Positions 57,166 through 64,000 of a stretch of DNA of 64,000 bases are shown here, piece by piece (position 1 is the stretch's first letter; each line of letters opens with the position of its first letter). Made by a program: the position numbers and the translations under genes. The notes under the pieces are model-generated. The model did not search any database. It saw only the letters and a program-made list of their open reading frames with translations, and had not been told where the DNA came from. The DNA comes from JALOLG01 sp963776935 (GTDB lineage: Bacteria > Actinomycetota > Acidimicrobiia > Acidimicrobiales > Ilumatobacteraceae): assembly GCA_963776935.1 (NCBI GenBank), contig CAVZOP010000008.1, positions 124,001-188,000 on the forward strand, given 5' to 3'.

Positions 57166-57795
57166 ATGCTGACGCTGTGTTGGGCCGCCAAGGGCGGCAG
57201 TGGGACCACCGTGGTCGTCGCCGCGATGGGTCTGTCGGTCGAGCCACCGGTCCTGCTCGTCGACCTCGATGGCGATCTTCCGTCGGTGTACGGGCTCGCC
57301 GAGTCCCCGCTGCCCGGTGTCCACGACTGGGTGCTGTCGGACGCCGCGCCCAACCGGCTCATCGACCTGGCGATGCACGTGGCGCCGGGCGTGTCGGTCG
57401 TGTGCGCCGGCGTCGCTCGAGCTCCCGCCGACGCCGACCGTTGGCAGGCACTCGGCGTCGCCCTCGGGGCACACCCGGCCGCCGTCGTCGTCGATGCCGG
57501 AACCGGGCCGCCGCCGCAGCTCCTGGCGAGCGCGGCCGACCGCACGTTGCTCGTCACCCGCGCCTGTTACCTCGCCCTCCGGCGCGCCGTCGCGCTCGAA
57601 GTGCGGCCATCGGGCATCGTGCTCGTCCACGAGCCAGGCCGGGCGCTGCGTGCCCGCGACGTCGAAGCGGCGATCGACGCGCCGGTCGTCGCCACGCTCG
57701 CGCTCGATCCCGCCGTCGCCCGCGCCGTCGACGCCGGGCTCCTCGCCGCCCGCCTCCCACGCCTGATCCAGCGCGAGCTCAGGAACGCCGCATGA
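57166..57795 (+). CDS. CpaE/TadZ-like ParA-fold ATPase
   Basis: A 209-residue protein starting MLTLCWAAKGGSGTTVVVAA, a deviant Walker A (KGGSGTT) typical of ParA/MinD-like TadZ proteins that position the Tad machine. Motif LLVDLDGDLPSVYGL follows, with later VVVDAGTG. GAGG lies 5 nt before ATG 57166. First gene of the Tad operon; its stop overlaps TadA by 4 nt. Confidence 0.82.
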   Translation: MLTLCWAAKGGSGTTVVVAAMGLSVEPPVLLVDLDGDLPSVYGLAESPLPGVHDWVLSDAAPNRLIDLAMHVAPGVSVVCAGVARAPADADRWQALGVALGAHPAAVVVDAGTGPPPQLLASAADRTLLVTRACYLALRRAVALEVRPSGIVLVHEPGRALRARDVEAAIDAPVVATLALDPAVARAVDAGLLAARLPRLIQRELRNAA

Positions 57796-58892
57796 GCGAC
57801 CTCGAGCTCGTCGACACCCTCTGCCGGCGCGTCGCCGAGATCCCCGGCGACGTCGACACGGTCGTGCGACGCCACGTGCGGGCGGTCGCGCCGCTCGCCG
57901 ATGAGGCGCACCAGTCCCGGCTCGTCGCCGCTGCCGTGGCCCGACTCGCCGGGCTCGACGGGCTCGACGCGCTGATGGCCGACCGCGACGTCGACGAGAT
58001 CCTCGTCAACGCCGGTGGCGAAGTGTGGATCGAGCGCGCCGGCGAGCTCCATGCCGCCCAGCCGCTACCGCCGTCGTCGATCCCGATCGTGCTCGAACGC
58101 GTGCTGGCGCCACTCGGCCGGCGCCTCGATCGCACCAACCCGATCGTCGACGCCCGGCTGCCCGACGGCTCGCGTGTCTGCGCGGTGATCGGTCCGGTCG
58201 CCGTCGACGGCGCGGCGGTCTCGATCCGGCGCTTCCGCCAGCGGCCGCTCCCGCTCTCGGCCTTCACGACACCAGCCGTCGTCGAGCTGCTCACCGACGT
58301 GCTGCGAGCCCGCTGCAACGTCGTCGTCAGCGGTGCCACGTCGAGCGGCAAGACCTCGCTCCTGGCCGCCATGCTCAGCCTCACCGAACCGGCCGAGCGC
58401 ATCATCGTCCTCGAGGACACCGCCGAGCTGCAGCCCACCAACGCTCACGTCGTGCGGCTCGAGGCCCGACCGCCGACACCCGACGGCATCCGTCCGATCC
58501 CGCTCGACGAGCTCGTGCGCACGGCGCTGCGGCTGCGGCCCGACCGCCTCGTCGTCGGCGAAGTCCGAGGCAACGAGGTCACCGGGCTGGTGCAGGCGAT
58601 GAACACCGGCCACGACGGGTCGCTGGCGACGTGCCACGCCAACGGCCCGATCGACGCCCTCCTCCGGCTCGAGACGCTCGTCATGCAGGCGGCACCGAGC
58701 TGGCCGCTGGCCGCGATCCGCGCTCAGCTGTCGCGTTCGATCGACGTGATCGTGCACGTCGCCCGCACCGCAGGGGCAGCCCGCCAGATCGTCGACGTCG
58801 TCGAGGTCGTGGCGGGTGACGGGCCGCCCGCGGCGCGACCGCTCGTCGACGGTGCGCACGTGATCGGCGAGCTCGAACGGAGGCGGACGTGA
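57792..58892 (+). CDS. tadA: TadA/CpaF-type secretion ATPase
   Basis: A 366-residue hexameric ATPase. Walker A GATSSGKTS is at about 181-189, Asp box IVLEDTAEL, Walker B-like RPDRLVVGEVRG, His box MNTGHDGSLATCHAN and arginine finger region. It powers assembly of the Flp/Tad pilus. ATG 57792 overlaps the previous stop by 4 nt; the stop at 58892 overlaps TadB. Confidence 0.93.
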   Translation: MSDLELVDTLCRRVAEIPGDVDTVVRRHVRAVAPLADEAHQSRLVAAAVARLAGLDGLDALMADRDVDEILVNAGGEVWIERAGELHAAQPLPPSSIPIVLERVLAPLGRRLDRTNPIVDARLPDGSRVCAVIGPVAVDGAAVSIRRFRQRPLPLSAFTTPAVVELLTDVLRARCNVVVSGATSSGKTSLLAAMLSLTEPAERIIVLEDTAELQPTNAHVVRLEARPPTPDGIRPIPLDELVRTALRLRPDRLVVGEVRGNEVTGLVQAMNTGHDGSLATCHANGPIDALLRLETLVMQAAPSWPLAAIRAQLSRSIDVIVHVARTAGAARQIVDVVEVVAGDGPPAARPLVDGAHVIGELERRRT

Positions 58893-59595
58893 TGTTCGCG
58901 AGCCCGGCGATCCTGACGGTGATCGTGACGGCCGCGACCTGCTCGCTGGTCGTGCTGCTCGCTGCCGGAGCGGCGGCGTCGGCTGGTCCCCGCCCGTTCA
59001 CATCGGCGCGGTGGTGGCATGGTCGTGGCGCGCCAGGTGAGCCGGTTCGGCACCGTGTTCGTGCCGCCGTGCCCGGCTGTCCGACGACGACGTCGCCGCC
59101 TGGTGCGACGACCTCGCCCGGCGCGTGCGATCGGGCGCATCGCTCGTCGCCGCGTTGCGGTCGGCGTCGCCCGGCCCGGCGCTGGCACCGATCCTGGCCC
59201 CGATCAAGCTGGCCCTCGACCGCGGCGACTCGGTCGCCGGGGCGACGCGTCGCGTCGGCCCGCACGGCGCAAGCGTCAGCCTGGCGCTCGGTGTGGTGCG
59301 CGCCTGCGCCGAGCTCGGCGGTCCCGCCGCCCAACCGCTCGACCGGACCGCCGCGACCCTGCGCGCTCGCGCCGCCGACGTGGCTGAACGCCACGTGCAC
59401 AGTGCTCAAGCCCGGCTTTCGGCGATGGTGCTCACCCTTCTCCCTGTCGTTGCGCTCGCACTGCTCCTCGCCACGAGCGCGTCCTCCCGGGCTGCGGTGC
59501 TCGGCCCGTCCGGCGTGTTCTGCTTGGTTTCGGGTGCGGCGTTGAACGCAACCGGATGGTGGTGGATGCGACGTCTCATCGGCCGATCGCCATGA
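58889..59595 (+). CDS. TadB-like inner-membrane platform protein (one apparent frameshift)
   Basis: About 235 residues with one missing base near 59066 restored. N-terminal helix VIVTAATCSLVVLLAAGAA, a T2SS-F-like cytoplasmic domain beginning LSDDDVAAWCDDLARRVRSG, and closing helices LTLLPVVALALLLATSAS. It forms the platform with TadC that moves pilin into the pilus. GGAGG precedes the GTG start (58889), and ATG 58892 is an alternative. Confidence 0.8.
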
Positions 59596-60326
59596 ACGTC
59601 GTCGCCGAAGCGATCGTCGTGGCCGCGATCTTGCTGCTCGCCGGACGCCTCGCGCCGTGTCACCCAACGGCGCGCGTACCGACCGCCGGCCGCGCCGTCG
59701 CGATGCGCACGCACGCGCCCGGCCCGCGTCGCCGAACACGACTCGTGGCGGCGTTCATGGCGACGGGCGCGCTCGTCGCCGTCGCCGGGTTCGCCGTGGC
59801 CGCTGCGACGGTTGGCGCGTGTGCGTTCGAGCTGGCGCGAAGGCGCCGGCACCGGGCGATCGCACAACGCCGGGCGATCGCCGCCGCCCTGCCCGACGCG
59901 ATCGAGTTCCTCGTGCTGATCGTGCACGCCGGGCTCTCGCCCACCCAGGCGGTGCTCGAGGCGGCCCAGCACGCGCCTGCTCCCACCCGCGCCGGGTTCG
60001 CCGCGACCGCTCACCGGCTGCAGCGCGGCCAGGGTCTCGGTGAGGCCCTCACGGCGCTGATCGACGAGCTCGGACCGGCTGCCGGGCCGATCGCCGACGG
60101 CATCGCCGCCGCCGAGCGCTACGGGCTTCCGCTGGCACCGCTGCTCGACAGCCTGTCCGAGCAGGCCCACGCCGCCCGCCGCCGCCTCGCCGAGGCCGAG
60201 GCGCGCCAGCTGCCCGTCCGGCTCTCGTTCCCGCTCGTGGTGTGCACGCTCCCCTCGTTCGCATTGCTCGCCGTCGTCCCCGCCGTGCTGGGGACCATCT
60301 CGTCACTGCGGGGACACGCCGCGTGA
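59592..60326 (+). CDS. TadC-like inner-membrane platform protein
   Basis: A 244-residue paralogue of TadB with three to four helices and a T2SS-F domain: LPDAIEFLVLIVHAGLSPTQAVLEAA (here by LPDAIEFLVLIVHAGLS), GEALTALIDELGPAAG and AERYGLPLAPLLDSLSEQAHAAR, then FPLVVCTLPSFALLAVVPAVLG. ATG 59592 overlaps the TadB stop. Completes the platform pair. Confidence 0.87.
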   Translation: MNVVAEAIVVAAILLLAGRLAPCHPTARVPTAGRAVAMRTHAPGPRRRTRLVAAFMATGALVAVAGFAVAAATVGACAFELARRRRHRAIAQRRAIAAALPDAIEFLVLIVHAGLSPTQAVLEAAQHAPAPTRAGFAATAHRLQRGQGLGEALTALIDELGPAAGPIADGIAAAERYGLPLAPLLDSLSEQAHAARRRLAEAEARQLPVRLSFPLVVCTLPSFALLAVVPAVLGTISSLRGHAA

Positions 60327-60365
60327 TCCAGCTGAACCCAACCCACCCATCGCACTGGAGCTCCG

Positions 60366-60623
60366 ATGCACGACCACCTCACCTTGCTGTTCGCCCGCCT
60401 CCACGCGGCATGCCTGCACCACCTCGACCGCCTCGAGCATCCGGGCCCGGGCGCCCGCCTGCGATCCGATCGTGGCCAGGCGACCACCGAGTACGCGCTG
60501 GTGCTGCTGGCCGCCGCGCTCATCGCCCTGCTCGTCGTCGGTTGGGCCACCGCTGGCGGTGGCGCCGGCAAGATCGGACGACTCTTCGACCGCGTGATCG
60601 ACTCCGTGATCGATCGGGTCTGA
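60366..60623 (+). CDS. Flp-type pilin
   Basis: An 85-residue prepilin with a longer than usual leader, then the class III motif RG-QATTEYALVLLAAALIALL: Gly before the cut, Glu at +5 and Tyr at +6. The short C-terminus (GAGKIGRLFDRVIDSVIDRV) is typical of Flp. GGAG lies 5 nt before ATG 60366. Major pilus subunit candidate. Confidence 0.85.
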   Translation: MHDHLTLLFARLHAACLHHLDRLEHPGPGARLRSDRGQATTEYALVLLAAALIALLVVGWATAGGGAGKIGRLFDRVIDSVIDRV

Positions 60624-60977
60624 GCGATGACGGCCAGGCCACCGTCGAGTTCGCGTTGTGCATCCCGCTGGTCGTGGTCCTCGTCCTCGGGCTCATCCAG
60701 GTGGCGCTCGTGGCCCGTGACCAGTTGGCCATCGAGCTCGCCGCGCGTGAAGGAGCACGCGCGGCCGCCGTGTCGTCATCGCCGGCGGCGGCCGCGCGCG
60801 CCGCCGTCGAGAGAGCGATCACGATCCGACCGGTTGGCGTCGACGTCGCCGTCGGCGCGTCGACCGTCACGGTCACGGTGAGCTACGTCAACCGCACCGA
60901 CGTCGCGCATCGTCGGCCACGTGATCGGCGATGCCGAGCTGCGCGCCAGCGTCACGATGGCACTCGAACCGCCCTGA
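60620..60977 (+). CDS. TadE-like minor pseudopilin (one apparent frameshift)
   Basis: About 118 residues with one extra base near 60909 removed, restoring DVAIVGHVIGDAELRASV. It carries DG-QATVEFALCIPLVVVLVLGLIQ, a pilin-like motif with Glu at +5, and the TadE conserved REGARAAA. The frame has no ATG or GTG at its start; CTG 60620 overlaps the Flp stop like the other starts here (CTGA), so it is either a rare start or a base error. Confidence 0.75.
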
Positions 60978-61007
60978 CCGATCGACGCCGCCAGGTACCC
61001 TTCCGGC

Positions 61008-61328
61008 GTGGATCTGCAGGTGCGCGTCGCCATGGTCGGCGACACGCCCACGGTCGCCCTCGGCGGCCTCGTCGACCTCGGCTCGGTGCCGATGCTCCAG
61101 GACGTGCTCACGCGCGCCGTGCTCGACCACCCCGGTGAGACGATCGTCGTCGACCTCGACGGTGTCGTGTCGTTCGACGACACCGCCCTCGGCCTGCTGC
61201 TCGCCGCCGCCGGTCGGGCGCGCGAACTGGGAGGCGCGCTGGAGATCGTGTGCACCTCCGACCGCCTGCTCGCCCGGCTGGCGTCCACCCGCTTCGACCG
61301 GGCGGTGACCGTCCGCACTCCGCCCTGA
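61008..61328 (+). CDS. STAS-domain anti-sigma factor antagonist
   Basis: A 106-residue STAS protein with VVDLDGVVSFDDTALGLLLAA, where DDT takes the place of the phosphorylated Ser/Thr site of SpoIIAA/RsbV. Family members bind RsbW-like kinases and release sigma factors. GTG 61008. It lies 30 nt after the TadE gene, so it may be regulated with the pilus; its kinase could be the MEDS protein at 52933. Confidence 0.85.
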   Translation: MDLQVRVAMVGDTPTVALGGLVDLGSVPMLQDVLTRAVLDHPGETIVVDLDGVVSFDDTALGLLLAAAGRARELGGALEIVCTSDRLLARLASTRFDRAVTVRTPP

Positions 61329-61362
61329 GAGTTGTGCCCGGCCGACACGGCTGGTGCCGGAC

Positions 61363-62505
61363 TCAAATCGCCGGAAGGCCGAGCTCGCGGGCGATGACAA
61401 GGCGCTGTACTTCGCTCGTGCCTTCGCCGATCTCGAGGATCTTGGCGTCGCGGTACATGCGCGAGACCAGCGTCTCGTCGATGAAGCCGTAGCCGCCGAA
61501 CACCTGCGTGGCGATGCGGGTGGCGGCGACGGCGGCTTCCGACGAGTAGAGCTTGGCGATCGCGGCGGCCTTCTTGAACGGCTTGCCGTGATCGCGCAGC
61601 CAGGCCGCCTTGTACGTGAGGTTGCGGGCGTTCTCGGCCATCACCGCCATGTCGGAGATCTGGAACGCCACCCCCTGGTTCGACCCGATCGGCCGGCCGA
61701 ACGTGTGGCGCTCGCACGCGTACCGGACCGATTCGGCGAGACACGCCTCGATCGTGCCGACCGACAGCGCCGAGATCGCGACGCGTCCCTCGTCGAGGAT
61801 GTGGAGGAACTGGGCGAAGCCGCGACCGCGCTCGCCGAGCAGGTTCGACTCGGGCACCCGGCAGTCGTCGAACGTGAGACCGTGCGTGTCGGACGCGTGC
61901 CAGCCCATCTTGCGATACGGCGGCTGGACGGCGAACCCCGCCGACCCGGACGGCACGATGATGGCCGAGATCTCACCGGGCCCCGTGCGGGCGGTGACCG
62001 TGACGAGCGCCGTGATCGCGGTGCCGGAGTTGGTGATGAACGCCTTCTCGCCGTTGATCACCCATTCCCCGTCGACGAGCTCGGCCTTGGTGCGCGTGCC
62101 GCCCGCATCGGATCCGGCGTCGGGTTCGGTCAGACCGAACGCGCCGAGCGCCTCACCGGAACACAGGCGCGGCAGCCACTCCTGCTTCTGCGCCTCCGTA
62201 CCGAAGTGGTGGATCGGCGCGGCGCCGAGCGACACACCGGCCTCGAGCGTGATCGCCAGGGAGTTGTCGACACGGGCGATCTCCTCGATCGCGATGCACA
62301 GCGTCGTGAGGTCGGCGCCGCCACCGCCGTACTCCTCGGGGAACGGCAGGCCGAACAGCCCGAGCTGGCCCATGCCGAGCACGACATCGACCGGGAACGT
62401 GTGCTCGGCATCCCACTGCTCGGCGTGCGGCGCGATCTCCTTCATGGCGAAGTCGCGAACGACGGCACGGAACTGCTCGTGCGTCTCGTCGAGTTCGTAG
62501 TCCAT
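61363..62505 (-). CDS. Acyl-CoA dehydrogenase
   Basis: A 380-residue FAD enzyme of beta-oxidation or branched acid catabolism. Motifs FGLTEPDAGSDAGGTRTKA (FAD), WVINGEKAFITNSG, and the C-terminal YRDAKILEIGEGTSEVQRLVIAREL, with the catalytic Glu in IGEGTSE. N-terminus MDYELDETHEQFRAVVRDFA is typical. ATG 62505. Divergent from the acyl-CoA ligase gene. Confidence 0.93.
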   Translation of the reverse strand: MDYELDETHEQFRAVVRDFAMKEIAPHAEQWDAEHTFPVDVVLGMGQLGLFGLPFPEEYGGGGADLTTLCIAIEEIARVDNSLAITLEAGVSLGAAPIHHFGTEAQKQEWLPRLCSGEALGAFGLTEPDAGSDAGGTRTKAELVDGEWVINGEKAFITNSGTAITALVTVTARTGPGEISAIIVPSGSAGFAVQPPYRKMGWHASDTHGLTFDDCRVPESNLLGERGRGFAQFLHILDEGRVAISALSVGTIEACLAESVRYACERHTFGRPIGSNQGVAFQISDMAVMAENARNLTYKAAWLRDHGKPFKKAAAIAKLYSSEAAVAATRIATQVFGGYGFIDETLVSRMYRDAKILEIGEGTSEVQRLVIARELGLPAI

Positions 62506-62562
62506 CGCGTGCCTTCCTGACGAGTGCTCGAGCTCTTCCCCGGGCGTCGATCGTCGTGTAGC

Positions 62563-62576
62563 TTACGCTCACGTAA
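62563..62576. promoter_or_regulatory. Candidate TetR-type operator
   Basis: TTACG-CTCA-CGTAA, a 5-bp inverted repeat with a 4-nt spacer, embedded in GCTTACGCTCACGTAAACGT. It lies in the 121-nt divergent gap between acyl-CoA dehydrogenase and acyl-CoA ligase, where a fatty-acid-responsive TetR repressor site is expected. No repressor gene is in the window. Confidence 0.5.
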
Positions 62577-62626
62577 ACGTCACCCGCTACCGCGCGGGCG
62601 TCAGCCCCGTCGAACAGGTGGAATCC

Positions 62627-64000
62627 ATGTCGCAGACCGGCCTCTCGCACGCAGTCGGACCGACCGACGCCGCGCTCCTCGAGCGAACGATCGGCGACGA
62701 CCTCCACACGACCGCCAGGCAGCACGCCGACCGCGAGGCGTTGGTGGTCCCTCACCAGGACGTTCGTTGGACCTACGCCGAGCTCGACCACCGCGTCGAC
62801 GAGCTCGCCAGGGCGCTCGTGGCGAGCGGTTTCGAGCGCGGAGATCGGATCGGCATCTGGGCCCCGAACTGCTCGGAATGGGTGCTCGTGCAGTACGCAA
62901 CGGCGCGCATCGGCGTGATCCTCGTCAACATCAACCCGGCCTACCGCACCCACGAGGTGCGCTACGCGTTGCAGCAGTCCGGGTGCCGCGGGCTGGTGGC
63001 GGCAACCGCCTTCAAGACGTCCGACTACGTGGCGATGGTCGACGAGGTCCGGCCCGACCTCCCCGAACTCCAACAGGTCATCCATCTCGGCACCGACGCG
63101 TGGACCGACCTGCTGGCGCGAGCCGCCGACGTGCCGCTCGAACGGGTGCGTGAGATCGAGGCCAAACTCGACCCGGCCGACCCGATCAACGTGCAGTACA
63201 CGTCGGGCACCACCGGCTTCCCGAAGGGCGCCACGCTCAGCCACCGCAACATCTTGAACAACGGGTACTTCGTCGCCGAGGGCTGCCGGTACACGCACGA
63301 GGACCGGGTGTGCATCCCGGTGCCCTTCTACCACTGCTTCGGGATGGTGATGGGCAACCTCGGTTGCTCGACGCACGGCGCCACGATGGTGGTGCCGGCG
63401 CCCGCGTTCGATCCGGAGGCGACGCTGGCGACGATCGCCCAAGAGCGCTGCACGAGCCTGTACGGCGTGCCGACGATGTTCATCGCCATGCTCGGCCACC
63501 CGTCGTTCGACTCGTACGACCTCTCCAGCCTGCGCACCGGGATCATGGCTGGCTCGCCGTGCCCGATCGAGGTGATGAAGCAGTGCATCGAGCGGATGAA
63601 CATGGACGAGGTCACGATCTGCTACGGGATGACCGAGACGTCACCCGTCTCGACGCAGTCGGCCACCGACGACCCGGTCGACAAGCGAACCGGCACGGTC
63701 GGCCGGGTGCACCCACACGTCGAGATCAAGATCGTCGACCCCGACACCGGCACCACCGTCGAGCGCGGCGCGACCGGTGAGTTCTGCACCCGCGGCTACT
63801 CGGTGATGATCGGCTACTGGAACGAGCCCGAGCGCACCGCCGAGGCCATCGACGGCGACGGCTTCATGCACACCGGCGACCTGGCGGTGATGGACGACGA
63901 GGGCTACGTCAACATCGTCGGACGCTCGAAGGACATGATCATCAGGGGCGGCGAGAACATCTACCCCGCGAGGTCGAGGAGTTCCTCTACACCCATCCCG
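62627..64000 (+). CDS. AMP-binding acyl-CoA ligase (3' end outside window; one apparent indel)
   Basis: At least 458 residues. Phosphate loop YTSGTTGFPKGATLSH, the CYGMTETSPV adenylate motif and the HTGDLAVMDDEGYVNIVGRSKDMIIRGGENIYP hinge and lid region show a fatty-acyl-CoA synthetase (FadD-type). A missing C in the C run at about 63965 explains loss of the expected REVEEFLYTHP. ATG 62627 has AGGTGG 5 nt upstream. Supplies the acyl-CoA for the divergent dehydrogenase. Confidence 0.9.
   Translation, partial: MSQTGLSHAVGPTDAALLERTIGDDLHTTARQHADREALVVPHQDVRWTYAELDHRVDELARALVASGFERGDRIGIWAPNCSEWVLVQYATARIGVILVNINPAYRTHEVRYALQQSGCRGLVAATAFKTSDYVAMVDEVRPDLPELQQVIHLGTDAWTDLLARAADVPLERVREIEAKLDPADPINVQYTSGTTGFPKGATLSHRNILNNGYFVAEGCRYTHEDRVCIPVPFYHCFGMVMGNLGCSTHGATMVVPAPAFDPEATLATIAQERCTSLYGVPTMFIAMLGHPSFDSYDLSSLRTGIMAGSPCPIEVMKQCIERMNMDEVTICYGMTETSPVSTQSATDDPVDKRTGTVGRVHPHVEIKIVDPDTGTTVERGATGEFCTRGYSVMIGYWNEPERTAEAIDGDGFMHTGDLAVMDDEGYVNIVGRSKDMIIRGGENIYPARSRSSSTPIP

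Overview
The window is GC-rich bacterial DNA from a high-GC actinobacterium. Codons end mostly in G or C, and GTG and ATGA-overlap starts are common. A DUF222/HNH '13E12-type' endonuclease, an AfsR/SARP-type regulator, an Eis-type acetyltransferase, a Tad cluster of the Gram-positive kind and secreted proteins carrying a 'PxR(V/I)xD(T/S)R' module all fit Actinomycetota. An Acidimicrobiia/Ilumatobacter-like aerobe is my best guess, but that is inference from gene content and not a placement. No prophage, insertion sequence or CRISPR array is visible.

Layout. 1-5.7 kb: the 3' part of an alpha/beta-hydrolase/glycosyltransferase fusion, a tautomerase, a large SARP regulator and tRNA-Lys. 5.9-12.8 kb: a cell-surface locus with a membrane HD-GYP phosphodiesterase carrying an extracellular ice-binding-like domain, a membrane glycosyltransferase with an N-terminal GspE/MshEN-type domain, a polytopic membrane protein and a secreted peptidoglycan-binding/SGNH hydrolase. 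12.8-24 kb: small metabolic and regulatory genes (DUF3303, HNH, CoA-binding, universal stress, RraA-like, GntR, EthD, YczE-like, pirin, LysR, TerC, tryptophan dioxygenase, MFS). 24-32 kb: a CoxL-like molybdo-hydroxylase subunit, a cyclase-family protein, a CoA-transferase, an ATP-dependent DNA ligase, kynureninase and a LysE exporter. 32-45 kb: DUF3224, a metallo-beta-lactamase-fold protein, asparaginase, AI-2E, MpaB-type and YcaQ-like genes, a cyclophilin, a sugar ABC importer without its ATPase, an ABC1 kinase and an epoxide-hydrolase-like enzyme. 45-57 kb: a secreted subtilisin with three near-identical 123-residue repeats, Bax-inhibitor-1, a primary-type sigma factor, an Eis-like acetyltransferase, a MEDS/anti-sigma kinase, a secreted module protein, an M1 metallopeptidase and tRNA-Sec. 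57-64 kb: a Tad pilus operon, a STAS protein, and a divergent acyl-CoA dehydrogenase / acyl-CoA ligase pair.

How genes fit together. Tryptophan 2,3-dioxygenase and kynureninase supply two steps of kynurenine catabolism. The HD-GYP enzyme next to a glycosyltransferase with a domain of the MshEN family suggests c-di-GMP control of surface polysaccharide. The Tad operon is compact and uses stop/start overlaps. A selenocysteine tRNA shows that the genome probably decodes UGA as Sec somewhere, although no selenoprotein is seen here.

Caution. Nineteen otherwise intact genes contain 23 apparent single-base indels, 16 of them insertions. I interpret most as uncorrected sequencing errors, not true pseudogenes, so these genes are annotated across the indel. 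Three copies of a structured palindromic repeat, one further composite palindrome and several candidate operators are also recorded.
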